Assembly (NCBI GenBank): GCA_001603275.1
Contig: LUYM01000006.1
Coordinates: forward strand, 536,532 to 600,531
Reading direction: 5' to 3'
DNA length: 64,000 nt
Origin: Actinomycetales bacterium Actino_02
GTDB lineage: Bacteria > Actinomycetota > Actinomycetes > Propionibacteriales > Propionibacteriaceae
Below are positions 45,511 through 54,638 of the stretch, piece after piece. Position 1 is the stretch's first letter. Every line of letters starts with the position of its first letter. The notes under the pieces were generated by a model, which worked only from the letters and a program-made list of their open reading frames with translations, searched no databases and had not been told where the DNA came from. The position numbers were made by a program, and so were the translations under genes.

Positions 45511-47361
45511 ATGACCGACACGCCGTTGCTTCTTGCCGGCGACTTCGCCACTCCCTCCGCAGCTGATTGGGAGGTTGAGGTCCTCAAGGTCCTCAACCGG
45601 CGGCGTCCAGAAGGCACAGAACTCACCGTTGAGCAGGCGATGGCCCGACTCCGCACCACCACAGCGGACGGGCTTCGCATCGAGCCTCTCTATACCGAAT
45701 CCGACATCCCGCTGGGACACCCCGGAGTAATGCCGTTCACCCGCGGCACCATGACCAAGACCAGTCCGGCCACCGGCTGGGACGTCCGTCAGCTCCATGA
45801 GGATCCTGATGTGGCCTACACCAAGGCTCAGATCCTGGCTGACCTCGAGCGCGGCGCCACCTCGGTGTGGCTGCGGCTCGGCTCGGACGCCATCGCGCCG
45901 TCCGACCTGGCCGCCGTGCTCGACGAGGTCGATCCCAACCTGGCCCCGATCTCGGTGAGCAGCATCGAAGATCAGGTGGCTGCAGCGAAGGCGCTGGCCG
46001 ACTTCCTGACGGCCAAGGGTGCCCACCACGCCGCCGGTAGCTTCGGCCTGGACGCGCTGGGCGCGGCCGCTCGCACCGGTGCTGCCGCCGACCTCGGCCC
46101 GCAGGCCGAATGGGTGGCCAAGGCCCTGGCCGAGTTCCCGGGCGTCCGGGCACTCACCGTGGACGCGCTGCCCTACGACGACGCCGGAGCCGGCGACATC
46201 GATCAGCTTGCGTTCGCCATCGCCACCGGCGTGGCCTACCTGCGCGACCTGGAAGCCGCCGGGATCTCCCCGGAGAAGGCCTTCGGCCAGTTCGCCTTCC
46301 GGGTCAGCGCCAACACTGACCAGTTCACCACCATCGCCCGGCTGCGCGCGCTGCGCCGCCTGTGGGCGCGGGTCGGCGAGGTCAGTGGCGTCCCGGCGAA
46401 TGCCCGCGGCGCTGTTCAGCACGCGGTCACCAGCTGGCGGATGATCACCCGCGACGATCCGTGGGTCAACCTGCTCCGCGGCACGATCGCCACCTTCGCC
46501 GCCGCCGTCGGCGGTGCCGAGATCGTCACCACGCTGCCCTTCGACACCGCCTGGGGTCTGCCGGACGAGTTCAGCCGCCGGATGGCGCGCAACACTCAGC
46601 TGGTCGCCGCAGAGGAGTCCAACATCGGACGGGTCACCGACCCGGCCGGCGGCTCCTGGTACGTCGAGCAGCTCACCGATCAGCTGGCCAACAAGGCCTG
46701 GGCGACCTTCGTCGAGATCGAGGCCGCCGGTGGCATGGTCGCCGCGCTGTCCTCGGGCCTGGTCGCCGACAAGATCGCCGGCGTCAGCGCCGAGCGGGCC
46801 AAGCGGCTGTCCACCCGCAAGCTGCCGCTGACCGGCGTCAGCATGTTCCCCAAGGCCGACGAAGAGCCGGTCAAGGCCAAGCCGCGTCCGACCGCTCCGG
46901 CACGGGCCGGGCTGGCCCCGCACCGCGACGCCGAGGTCTTCGAGGCGCTCCGGGATCGGGCCGCTGCCGCTGCCAGCAAGCCGGAAGTCTTCCTGGCCTG
47001 CCTGGGTGCGCGTCGCGACTTCGGTGGCCGGGAGACCTTCACCGCAGCCCTGCTCGGCGTCGGTGGCATCGCCACCCCGTCCAGCGAGGGTGGAACGCCC
47101 GAGGAGATCGCCGCCAAGGCGTCCGCCGCGGGTGCCAAGTTCGCGATCCTGTGCTCCTCGGCCAAGGTCTACGCCGACCAGGCGGTCCCGGTGGCTCGGG
47201 CGCTGAAGGAGGCCGGTGTGGGCACCGTCTACATCGCCGGACGCAAGAAGGAGACCGCAGCCGATGACGTCGATGACGTGATCGACGGCGAGGTCTTCGA
47301 CGGGATGGATGTGGTCGCCTTCCTTGGCGAGGCCATGGACCGGATGGGAGTTGCCAAATGA
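45511..47361 (+). CDS. mutA: Methylmalonyl-CoA mutase small (beta) subunit
   Basis: This non-catalytic partner of MutB in the adenosylcobalamin-dependent conversion of succinyl-CoA and methylmalonyl-CoA has 616 residues. The TIM-barrel part shows [10 protein letters not shown] and the C-terminal B12-like domain lacks the DxHxxG cobalt motif, as expected for the small subunit. The known Propionibacterium freudenreichii protein is of similar length (about 640). ATG 45511. The stop overlaps mutB by 4 bp. Confidence 0.95.
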   Translation: MTDTPLLLAGDFATPSAADWEVEVLKVLNRRRPEGTELTVEQAMARLRTTTADGLRIEPLYTESDIPLGHPGVMPFTRGTMTKTSPATGWDVRQLHEDPDVAYTKAQILADLERGATSVWLRLGSDAIAPSDLAAVLDEVDPNLAPISVSSIEDQVAAAKALADFLTAKGAHHAAGSFGLDALGAAARTGAAADLGPQAEWVAKALAEFPGVRALTVDALPYDDAGAGDIDQLAFAIATGVAYLRDLEAAGISPEKAFGQFAFRVSANTDQFTTIARLRALRRLWARVGEVSGVPANARGAVQHAVTSWRMITRDDPWVNLLRGTIATFAAAVGGAEIVTTLPFDTAWGLPDEFSRRMARNTQLVAAEESNIGRVTDPAGGSWYVEQLTDQLANKAWATFVEIEAAGGMVAALSSGLVADKIAGVSAERAKRLSTRKLPLTGVSMFPKADEEPVKAKPRPTAPARAGLAPHRDAEVFEALRDRAAAAASKPEVFLACLGARRDFGGRETFTAALLGVGGIATPSSEGGTPEEIAAKASAAGAKFAILCSSAKVYADQAVPVARALKEAGVGTVYIAGRKKETAADDVDDVIDGEVFDGMDVVAFLGEAMDRMGVAK

Positions 47362-49547
47362 GCACGATCCCCAACTTCGCTGGCATCGAGCTGGGCGCCC
47401 CGCTGCCCCCGGCCGATTCGGCCGCGCAGTTCCAGGCGATCCTGGAGGCCGGCACCCACACCGAGGGGTGGCAGACCCCGGAGCACATCCTGGTGCCGCC
47501 GCTGTTCGACGAGAGCGCCTATGAGGGTCTGGACTTCCTGAAGACCTATCCGGGCATTCCGCCGTTCCTGCGTGGCCCCTACGCCACCATGTACGTCAAT
47601 CAGCCGTGGACGATCCGGCAGTACGCCGGCTTCTCCACCGCCGAGGAGTCCAACGCCTTCTACCGGCGCAACCTGGCTGCCGGCCAGAAGGGCCTGTCGA
47701 TCGCCTTCGACCTGGCCACCCACCGTGGCTACGACTCCGATCACCCGCGGGTGACCGGTGACGTCGGCATGGCCGGTGTAGCCGTGGACTCGATCCTGGA
47801 CATGCGTCAGCTGTTCGACGGCATTCCGCTGGATCAGATGTCGGTGTCGATGACCATGAACGGCGCGGTGCTGCCGGTCCTGGCTCTGTACGTCGTCGCG
47901 GCCGAGGAGCAGGGGGTGAAGTTGGAGCAGCTGCAGGGAACGATCCAGAACGACATCCTCAAGGAGTTCATGGTTCGTAACACCTACATCTACCCGCCGA
48001 CCCCGTCCATGCGGATCATCGCCGACATCTTCTCGTTCACTTCTGCAAACATGCCGAAGTTCAACTCGATCTCGATCTCCGGGTACCACATGCAGGAGGC
48101 CGGCGCGACCGCCGACATCGAGATGGCCTACACCCTGGCCGACGGCGTGGAGTACATCCGCGCCGGTGAGTCGGTGGGCCTGAAGGTCGATCAGTTCGCA
48201 CCGCGACTGAGCTTCTTCTGGGCCGTCGGCATGAACTTCTTCATGGAGGTGGCCAAGTTCCGCGCGGCCCGCCTGCTGTGGGCCCGCCTGGTGCGCCAGT
48301 TCGAGCCGAAGAACCCCAAGTCGATGAGCCTGCGGACGCACAGCCAGACCTCTGGCTGGTCGCTGACGGCTCAGGACGTATTCAACAACGTGATGCGCAC
48401 CTGCCTGGAGGCCATGGCCGCCACCCAGGGGCACACCCAGTCGTTGCACACCAACGCCTTGGACGAGGCCATCGCCCTGCCGACCGACTTCTCGGCCCGG
48501 ATCGCCCGCAACACCCAGCTGTTCATTCAGCAGGAGTCGGGCACCTGCCGCACCGTCGATCCGTGGGCCGGCAGCGCCTACATCGAGCGGCTGACCTACG
48601 ACCTGGCCAAGAAGGGCTGGGATTTGATCCAGGAGGTCGAGGCGGCCGGCGGTATGGCCAAGGCGATCGAGGCCGGTATCCCGAAGATGCGCATCGAGGA
48701 GGCTGCGGCCCGTACCCAGGCTCGAATCGACTCGGGTCGTCAGCCGCTGATCGGCGTCAACAAGTACACCGTCGACAACGATGTGCTGCCGGAGGTGCTG
48801 AAGGTCGACAACGCTCGGGTTCGTGATGAGCAGATCGCCAAGCTGCAGCGGCTGCGTGCCGAGCGCGACCAGGCGGCCACCGATGCCGCGCTGGAGAAGC
48901 TCACCTGGGCTGCGGCGAACCCCGACCCGACCGATGCCGATCGCAACCTGCTGAAGCTGGCCATCGACGCGGCTCGCGCCAAGGCCAGTGTCGGTGAGAT
49001 CTCCGACGCGCTGGAGAAGGTGTTCGGCCGCTACACGGCGAACATCCGTACCATCTCCGGTGTGTACAACTCCGAATCCGGCTCCACCGAAGCTGTCACC
49101 AAGGCTCGCGCCCTGGTGGACGACTTCGAGAAGGCTGAGGGACGTCGTCCCCGGATCCTGGTGGCCAAGATGGGCCAGGACGGGCACGACCGTGGCCAGA
49201 AGGTGATTTCGACCGCCTTCGCCGATCTCGGCTTCACCGTGGACGTCGGCCCGCTGTTCCAGACTCCTGAGGAGACCGCTCGGCAGGCTGTCGAGTCCGA
49301 CGTGCACGTGGTCGGAGTGTCCTCGCTGGCTGCCGGTCACCTCACCTTGGTGCCGGCGCTGCGCAAGGCGCTGGACGACCTGGGCCGTCCGGACATGATG
49401 ATCGTGGTCGGTGGCGTGATCCCGCCGCAGGACTTCGACGAGCTGTACGCCAACGGCGCCGACGCGATCTACCCGCCCGGCACCGTGATTCCGGATTCGG
49501 CGATCGGTCTGCTCACCAAGCTGCGTGAGCGTCTCGACGCCGTCTAG
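47358..49547 (+). CDS. mutB: Methylmalonyl-CoA mutase large (alpha) subunit
   Basis: This catalytic subunit of 729 residues carries the substrate-binding TIM barrel ([33 protein letters not shown]) and a C-terminal cobalamin domain with DGHDRG; the cobalt-ligand His is residue 610, the same number as in the well-studied P. freudenreichii enzyme. In propionic fermenters it links succinyl-CoA to propionyl-CoA. Translationally coupled to mutA. A strong hairpin follows the stop. Confidence 0.97.
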   Translation: MSTIPNFAGIELGAPLPPADSAAQFQAILEAGTHTEGWQTPEHILVPPLFDESAYEGLDFLKTYPGIPPFLRGPYATMYVNQPWTIRQYAGFSTAEESNAFYRRNLAAGQKGLSIAFDLATHRGYDSDHPRVTGDVGMAGVAVDSILDMRQLFDGIPLDQMSVSMTMNGAVLPVLALYVVAAEEQGVKLEQLQGTIQNDILKEFMVRNTYIYPPTPSMRIIADIFSFTSANMPKFNSISISGYHMQEAGATADIEMAYTLADGVEYIRAGESVGLKVDQFAPRLSFFWAVGMNFFMEVAKFRAARLLWARLVRQFEPKNPKSMSLRTHSQTSGWSLTAQDVFNNVMRTCLEAMAATQGHTQSLHTNALDEAIALPTDFSARIARNTQLFIQQESGTCRTVDPWAGSAYIERLTYDLAKKGWDLIQEVEAAGGMAKAIEAGIPKMRIEEAAARTQARIDSGRQPLIGVNKYTVDNDVLPEVLKVDNARVRDEQIAKLQRLRAERDQAATDAALEKLTWAAANPDPTDADRNLLKLAIDAARAKASVGEISDALEKVFGRYTANIRTISGVYNSESGSTEAVTKARALVDDFEKAEGRRPRILVAKMGQDGHDRGQKVISTAFADLGFTVDVGPLFQTPEETARQAVESDVHVVGVSSLAAGHLTLVPALRKALDDLGRPDMMIVVGGVIPPQDFDELYANGADAIYPPGTVIPDSAIGLLTKLRERLDAV

Positions 49548-49560
49548 TCGAGCAGTAACG

Positions 49561-49594
49561 GGTCGAGCCTGCTGGGTTTCCGGCAGGCTCGACC
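49561..49594 (+). terminator. Hairpin terminator after mutB
   Basis: GGTCGAGCCTGC (49561-49572) and GCAGGCTCGACC (49583-49594) form a perfect 12-bp stem with a 10-base loop, 13 bp after the mutB stop. There is no clear T tract. It likely ends or partly ends the mutAB transcript before meaB. Confidence 0.75.
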
Positions 49595-49699
49595 TGTCTG
49601 GAGCCCGGCCCGCAGATACTGGACATGTCCGGCATCTGCACCGGGTTCGGTCAACCGAATAGGCGTGTCCGCCACCAGTACGCGACGAACGAGCAGAGT

Positions 49700-50815
49700 A
49701 TGGACGAGATGACTGAAGCCAAGGAGCCGCTCTACCTGCGCTCGGACCCGACCCCAGGACGCCAGTACGGGGACGCCGCGCCGCCTGCCCCGAACCCGGC
49801 AGTCGTACGGCGGCCGAAGCTCGACCCGCAGGTGCTGGCCGAGCAGATCCGAGCCGGCGAGCGGACCGCGATCGCGCGAGCGATCACCCTTGTCGAGTCC
49901 AGTAAGCCGGCCCATCACGACCTGGCCGCCGACCTGCTGCGGATCCTGCGCCCGGACACCGGCAAGGCGATCCGGGTCGGCATCACCGGCGTCCCCGGTG
50001 CCGGCAAATCCACCTTCATCGACGCGCTCGGCCGCCGGCTGATCGACCAGGGGCACCGGATCGCGGTACTGGCCGTCGACCCGACCTCGGCCAAGACCGG
50101 TGGATCGATCCTGGGCGACCGGACCCGGATGGGGGAGTTGGCCCAATCCGATCAGGCCTTCATTCGTCCCTCACCGGCGGGCAGCCACCTGGGTGGCGTG
50201 GCCCGCACCACGCGCGAATCGATGCTGGTGCTGGAGGCGGCCGGCTACGACGTCGTCCTGGTCGAGACCGTCGGCGTCGGCCAGTCCGAGGTTGCCGTGG
50301 CCGGCATGGTCGACACCTTCTTGCTGATTACCCTGGCCCGCGCCGGGGATCAGCTGCAGGGGATCAAACGCGGCATTCTCGAGATGGCTGACGTGATCAC
50401 CGTGAACAAGGCCGATGGCGACCATGAGTCCGAGGCCCGGGTCACCGCCCGGGAGCTGTCCATCGCCATGAAGCTGATCACCTCCGACCCCAAGGCCACC
50501 CGTCCGCCGGTGCTGACCTCGAGCTCGCTGACCGGCAAGGGCCTGGACGAGGTCTGGCAGGCGATCCTGGATCACCGTGCGCGCCTGGAGGCCGCCGGCC
50601 AGCTGCAGGCCCGCCGGGCCAAGCAGCAGCGCGAATGGCTGTGGGCCCTGGTCCACGGCGAACTCGAGGACGCCCTGCGCGTCTCTCCGGCGGTGAACGC
50701 GATCCGCGCCCAGCTGGAAGCCGAGGTCGAGTCCGGCGAGCTCTCCGCGCTGGAGGCCTCGGACGCCATCCTGGCTGCCTTCGTTCGCGACGCCGAGGAT
50801 CTGCTGCGTCACTAG
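49700..50815 (+). CDS. meaB: Methylmalonyl-CoA mutase-associated GTPase MeaB (ArgK family)
   Basis: This G3E-type GTPase protects and reactivates methylmalonyl-CoA mutase by gating cofactor loading. It has 371 residues from ATG 49700. Motifs: P-loop GVPGAGKS (97-104), base/switch region DPTSAKTGGSILGDRTRM, ETVGVGQSE, and the base-recognition NKAD. C-terminal helices serve dimerization. The start is uncertain; ATG 49709 is as good and the frame extends upstream. Separated from mutB by a hairpin and 152 bp but clearly the partner gene. Confidence 0.94.
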   Translation: MDEMTEAKEPLYLRSDPTPGRQYGDAAPPAPNPAVVRRPKLDPQVLAEQIRAGERTAIARAITLVESSKPAHHDLAADLLRILRPDTGKAIRVGITGVPGAGKSTFIDALGRRLIDQGHRIAVLAVDPTSAKTGGSILGDRTRMGELAQSDQAFIRPSPAGSHLGGVARTTRESMLVLEAAGYDVVLVETVGVGQSEVAVAGMVDTFLLITLARAGDQLQGIKRGILEMADVITVNKADGDHESEARVTARELSIAMKLITSDPKATRPPVLTSSSLTGKGLDEVWQAILDHRARLEAAGQLQARRAKQQREWLWALVHGELEDALRVSPAVNAIRAQLEAEVESGELSALEASDAILAAFVRDAEDLLRH

Positions 50816-50937
50816 CTTCTCGCCACCGCATCGGACGGTTCGAGGACGATCTCAGCTGAGGCGCTGGCGCAGCAGCCTGGATGCTACAAGCTACTGCTGT
50901 CGGCATCGACTGTTGGCCGCGCCCGGAGGTGGACATC

Positions 50938-51456
50938 GTGAGAGACGTAGCAGGGGCATTGCGGGCGTTCCTCAAGTACAGCGTCCCGCGGCCACCCACC
51001 AAGGATGATCCCTTTCGGCTCACATGCTCACTTGAAGAGCCAGCAACCGAGACGGAGATTCGTCGGGCTTGGCCAGACGCGATAGTCCCAACGGAGTTGG
51101 CTGATGCATGGCTGGCAAGCCGGCGATCGATGCTGTTTCAGGACGTCGACTACGGGCAGTGGGGATTGGTGATCTTGTCTCCCGACCAAGCTGCCGAACG
51201 TACGGCCTGGGAGCGATCGCAGCGTCCGGAGGACTTTCCTTTCGGCGACATCGTCGCCGGTGAGTTCCTCGGGGACTTGGAGTTGCTGATCGCGACACCT
51301 CGGGATGACGGTTCCTGCCAGATCCGAATCGCACTGCCGCTGGATCCCCGCGGCGACTGGTATGTCGCGGCCGAGAGCCTGGCCGAGTTCTTGCAGAGGT
51401 ACCTGGTCGCGAGGGGCGACAAGTACTGGGAGCCTCACTACCGACCCCAGACGTGA
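50938..51456 (+). CDS. SMI1/KNR4 (SUKH)-like protein
   Basis: This 172-residue protein of uncertain family shows TETEIRRAWPDAIVPTELADAW followed by an aromatic LFQDVDYGQWGLVILSP (read as separate parts), a pattern like SUKH-domain proteins, many of which are immunity proteins to contact toxins. GTG 50938 is preferred because GGAGG lies 8 bp upstream; the frame extends a further 19 codons. No toxin gene is adjacent, so it may be an orphan immunity protein or a housekeeping SUKH protein. Codon use looks slightly less GC-rich than its neighbours. Confidence 0.5.
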   Translation: MRDVAGALRAFLKYSVPRPPTKDDPFRLTCSLEEPATETEIRRAWPDAIVPTELADAWLASRRSMLFQDVDYGQWGLVILSPDQAAERTAWERSQRPEDFPFGDIVAGEFLGDLELLIATPRDDGSCQIRIALPLDPRGDWYVAAESLAEFLQRYLVARGDKYWEPHYRPQT

Positions 51457-51518
51457 CCGGGTCGACATGCAGCAGCCCCCGCGAGGTCTACCCAGGTCGA
51501 CGACTGCGAGCCTCCTCG

Positions 51519-51634
51519 CGCAGGTGCTGCTTCAGCTCCAGGATGATCGGAACCTGGCTGGCCGGGACGCCCGGCAGCTGCAGAGTCACCGGGATTGGCG
51601 TGCCGACCGCAGCTGCCGCGGCAATGCGTTCGTG
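51519..51634 (-). pseudogene. C-terminal fragment of a DUF3788-like gene
   Basis: On the minus strand this stretch reads HERIAAAAAVGTPIPVTLQ, then ASQVPIILELKQHLREE, closely matching the last 37 residues of the intact gene at 52370-52780 (RIAAAAPVGKSLPVTLH, ASQVPVVLELKQRLR). The DNA over 116 bases is roughly four-fifths identical by eye. The upstream part is missing; instead a 51-bp repeat unit abuts it at about 51625-51675. It is a broken partial duplicate. Confidence 0.8.
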
Positions 51635-51703
51635 TGGGAGCCCGGCCTCAGCACGGCCTCGATGACAACGAAATCGGCGGCCGGAACGAGATCGAGCAGT
51701 GGG

Positions 51704-52300
51704 TCAGGCGGGGTCGAGCTCGCCGACCCGCAGGCTCGCCACGATCTGTTCCCACAGCCCCGCGTCAACATCGGTACCGATGATCACGGCGATGTTGGGC
51801 GAGACCTGGGCGGCGACGGCGGAGCAGTCGACCGGCTTGTGGGCGCGCACTCCGGCGACTTCCAGCCTGGCTGCGTCGTCGGCGCCGGGGACGTCCACCG
51901 GCTTGGTCCGGCCGGTGAGGCTCTCCGCGATGTCGACGCCGGTCGCCTCTCTCACCAGGCGGGGGAGTGCGATCTCCAGGTAGGAGGATGCGGTGTATGC
52001 GGGCTCGCTCGGCGGCGAGTCCTCCTTGATGGCCTCTCTGACCACCACGGTGATGGTGGCGTCGCCTTCGGGATCGGCCAGCTGAAGGACACCCTCGACA
52101 TGCCGCTTCTTCCAGGTGGTGGGCACGGAGATGGTGACCCCGCTGGCAGTCTGCGTGGCAAGGGCGATCGAAGGTCCAACCGACGGGAGATCCCGCGCGG
52201 ACGGTGACTCAGTCGAGAGCGGGCCGGAAGCGCAACCGCTGAGAGTGAGGGCCGCGCACAGCGCCAGCACCACCGATCCGAGTCCATGTCCGCCGCGCAT
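51704..52300 (-). CDS. Secreted lipoprotein of unknown function
   Basis: This 198-residue protein has a signal peptide with lipobox LSGC (Cys23), then about 175 residues of extracytoplasmic domain (ASGVTISVPTTWKKR ... LPRLVREATGVDIAESL). The pattern, with an early SVPTTW and a basic Lys-Lys-Arg, recalls small actinobacterial surface lipoproteins of the LpqN/LpqT type; that is tentative. ATG 52300 starts it. It lies between the intact and the broken DUF3788-like copies. Confidence 0.7.
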   Translation of the reverse strand: MRGGHGLGSVVLALCAALTLSGCASGPLSTESPSARDLPSVGPSIALATQTASGVTISVPTTWKKRHVEGVLQLADPEGDATITVVVREAIKEDSPPSEPAYTASSYLEIALPRLVREATGVDIAESLTGRTKPVDVPGADDAARLEVAGVRAHKPVDCSAVAAQVSPNIAVIIGTDVDAGLWEQIVASLRVGELDPA

Positions 52301-52369
52301 ACCGTTCCGGCTCCTCTCACTCCGCTCCCACAGTAGTCACTGGCTCGCCCGGCCACCGGTTCAGCGGCG

Positions 52370-52780
52370 CTAGCGCAGACGCTGCTTCAACTCCAGGACG
52401 ACCGGAACCTGGCTGGCTGGGAAGTCCGGTAGGTGCAGAGTGACCGGGAGCGATTTCCCGACCGGAGCAGCTGCGGCGATGCGTTCGCGCAGGGTGTCGT
52501 CCAGGTCGGGGCTGGCCAGGATCGTGTCGCGTAGCCGGGCCGGGAAGTAGAAGGTGATCCGGGCCAGGCCGGGCTCGACGCTCATCCAGGCCATCGTGGC
52601 CTTGCCGCGGGTGGCCTTGGCTAGCCAGCCGCCATCGCGGTAGTAGCGCCAGGCCACGTCCACCCCGGCGTCGGCGAAGGCGCCCAGGGCTTCCTGCCAG
52701 GCGGCATCGGCGTCGCCGAGCGCCTCGGCGATGGCCTTGGGGGTCGGTGGCTGGGATTGGTCGGGGAACGCTTGGCCCAT
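52370..52780 (-). CDS. DUF3788-like protein
   Basis: This 136-residue protein starts MGQAFPDQSQPPTPKAIAEA. The core DVAWRYYRDGGWLAKATRGKATMAWMS and the following ITFYFPARLRDTIL (given as two parts) resemble the DUF3788 family, whose function is unknown. ATG 52780 is chosen; the frame runs upstream another 33 codons without similarity. A damaged second copy of its 3' end lies at 51519-51634. Confidence in the family name is moderate. Confidence 0.6.
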   Translation of the reverse strand: MGQAFPDQSQPPTPKAIAEALGDADAAWQEALGAFADAGVDVAWRYYRDGGWLAKATRGKATMAWMSVEPGLARITFYFPARLRDTILASPDLDDTLRERIAAAAPVGKSLPVTLHLPDFPASQVPVVLELKQRLR

Positions 52781-52865
52781 GGCGCAACGATAGGACGACG
52801 GCGTCGCGAGCGTCGGCGAGTTGGCCCGGTCGCCGACCCGATCCCCGAGCAAGGAGCAATCCCCG

Positions 52866-53465
52866 ATGAGTGACCGCATTCTGGTGGTGGTCGGCCACCC
52901 GCTGGCCGGCAGTCTCAGCCACGAGCTGGGCCAGCGCTACGCCGAGGCGGCCCGCGCTGCCGGAGCCGAGGTGCGGGTGCGGGATCTGTCCGAGCGTCAG
53001 CCGCAGAACCCGCCGGATCGGGCCAGCCTGCGCTCGGTGCGCGAGGATCGCAGCTGGCTGGAGCCGTCCGTGGCCGCCGACCTGTCCGAGCTGGAGTGGG
53101 CGCAACACATCCTGATCGTCTTCCCGCAGTGGTGGGGGCTGTATCCGGCCGTGCTGAAGGCCTGGATCGATCGCACCTTCGTCTCCGGAGCGACCTACCG
53201 CTCAACGGCCGGCTACCGCTGGGAGCCTCTGCTGACCGGACGCACGGCTCGGCTGATCATGACCTGCGATGTGCCTCGGTTCTACAACCAGCTGGTCTAC
53301 CGGGACGCCGCCATCACCGCGCTGCGCCGGGCCACCCTGGGTTACTGCGGCATCAAGACCATTGGTGCCAGCCGGTTCACCCCGGTGAAGACCTCCACGC
53401 CGGAGCTGCGAGCGAAGTGGCTGGCCAAGGCCGAGCAGTTCGGCACTGCGGACGCCCGGCGCTAG
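52866..53465 (+). CDS. Flavodoxin-fold NAD(P)H oxidoreductase
   Basis: This 199-residue protein of the NAD(P)H dehydrogenase (quinone)/KefF/MdaB type has the FMN-binding start ILVVVGHPLAGSLSHELG, the loop FPQWWGLYPAVLKAWIDR, and TFVSGATYR. It probably reduces quinones or other electron acceptors by two electrons. ATG 52866 has AAGGAG about 10 bp upstream. Divergent from the DUF3788-like gene. Confidence 0.88.
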   Translation: MSDRILVVVGHPLAGSLSHELGQRYAEAARAAGAEVRVRDLSERQPQNPPDRASLRSVREDRSWLEPSVAADLSELEWAQHILIVFPQWWGLYPAVLKAWIDRTFVSGATYRSTAGYRWEPLLTGRTARLIMTCDVPRFYNQLVYRDAAITALRRATLGYCGIKTIGASRFTPVKTSTPELRAKWLAKAEQFGTADARR

Positions 53466-53552
53466 CCGCCTGAGGCGACACGCGGCACTCGGATCAGGCC
53501 GGCTCGGGGCTTCGTCTGTGCGGGATGCCCCCTGTGAGACGCGCCCGTCCTC

Positions 53553-53724
53553 ATCTCGACTCCGAGTTTGTCGTTATCAGGCGGGTCTCGGACGCCCGAG
53601 CCGGCGCGAGCTCCGATGTTGCTGCTATGAGCTGCACAAGAGGCCTCCATAGCGACGAAGTCGGAGCTCGCGTGTGAACTGGCCTCAAACACGGCCCTGA
53701 TAACGATGAAGTCGAAGTCCAGGT
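53553..53724. repeat. 172-bp imperfect palindrome built of 51-bp repeat units
   Basis: The symmetry centre is 53638.5. Outer arms GAGTTTGTCGTTATCAG (53564-53580) and CTGATAACGATGAAGTC (53697-53713) and inner arms at 53606-53629 and 53648-53671 (GCGAGCTCCGA ... TCGGAGCTCGC ends) share that centre. On either strand a 17-codon (51-bp) unit reads roughly DFIVIRAVFEASSHASS, then DFVAMEASCAAHSSNIG. A third unit, DFVVIEAVLRPGSHTN, sits at 51627-51675. The 53466-53786 gap contains no credible gene. Confidence 0.75.
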
Positions 53725-53786
53725 CGGTCAGACGGCGAGCCTCATGTTTCGGAGGGTGCGCCCAGGCTTCGCGGCGCGGTACTCGG

Positions 53787-54638
53787 CTAGATCACCAGGA
53801 GCTGGAAGTCGCCCTGGTTGCGCAGTACCTCGGCGTAGTGGGCGCGCTGTTCGGCGGTCGGCTCGACCAGCGGCACCGGGGACGGACGGACGCCATGAGC
53901 CCGAAAGCCGATGAGCTTCAGCCGCATTTTCGGGTCGATCCCAGCCAGCCAGGTGCCGGTGCGTTTCAGCAGCTCGTCGGAGTCGTTGACCCCGGCGGCC
54001 AGCAGCAGGCGCACCTCGTGCAGCTTGCCGCGGCCGGCCAGCAGCCGGATCGACTCCAGCACCTGCGCATTGCCCGAGCCGACCAGTTCGCGGTGAATGG
54101 CGTCGTCAAAGCACTTCAGATCGATCATGGCTGCATCCAACACCGGGTCGAGCTCGTCCCAGACCGACCGGGGCGCGGCCCCATTCGAGTCCACGAAGCA
54201 GGTCAGTCGGGACAGCGTCGGGTCGGCCTTGATCGCCGCGAACAGGGCGGCCACGAAGCCCGACTGCTGGGTGGCCTCGCCGCCGGAGACGGTCACCCCG
54301 GAGATGAACGGGACGTTCGGACGCAGCCGCTCCAGCACCTCGGCCACCCGCAGCGGGCCTGCCTTCGGCGTGGAGTCGTAGGGGCAGATCCGGATGCAGG
54401 CATCCTCACCGGTGCAGCGGTCGGGGTTCCAGACCACACGTCCGCCGACCACGTCCAGCGCCGACGAACCACAGGCGTCCACGCACACTCCGCAGTCATT
54501 GCAGAGATTGATGGTGTAGGGGTTGTGGCAGGCCAGGCAGTTGAAGTTGCAGCCCTGGGTGAACAGCACGAACCGATTCCCCGGCCCATCGACGGCGGAG
54601 AACTCGATGACGCCGCTGATCTGTCCGGTCAGGCTCAC
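53787..54638 (-). CDS. YjjW-like glycyl radical enzyme activase
   Basis: This radical-SAM protein of 283 residues should generate the glycyl radical on the partner enzyme encoded just upstream. The SAM cluster is Cys30, Cys34, Cys37 (GCNFNCLACHNP). A ferredoxin-like insert carries Cys46/49/52/56 (CNDCGVCVDAC) and Cys75/81/85 (CTGEDACIRICP) for additional Fe-S clusters. SGGEATQQ is a core radical-SAM segment. The GTG start overlaps the enzyme's stop by 4 bp. Like E. coli YjjW by arrangement. Confidence 0.88.
   Translation of the reverse strand: MSLTGQISGVIEFSAVDGPGNRFVLFTQGCNFNCLACHNPYTINLCNDCGVCVDACGSSALDVVGGRVVWNPDRCTGEDACIRICPYDSTPKAGPLRVAEVLERLRPNVPFISGVTVSGGEATQQSGFVAALFAAIKADPTLSRLTCFVDSNGAAPRSVWDELDPVLDAAMIDLKCFDDAIHRELVGSGNAQVLESIRLLAGRGKLHEVRLLLAAGVNDSDELLKRTGTWLAGIDPKMRLKLIGFRAHGVRPSPVPLVEPTAEQRAHYAEVLRNQGDFQLLVI

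Noticed and set aside
53462-53692. A 76-codon minus-strand small protein within the 53.6-kb palindrome
   Set aside because: Its reading comes from the 51-bp repeat units and a similar reading exists on the other strand; there is no ribosome site.
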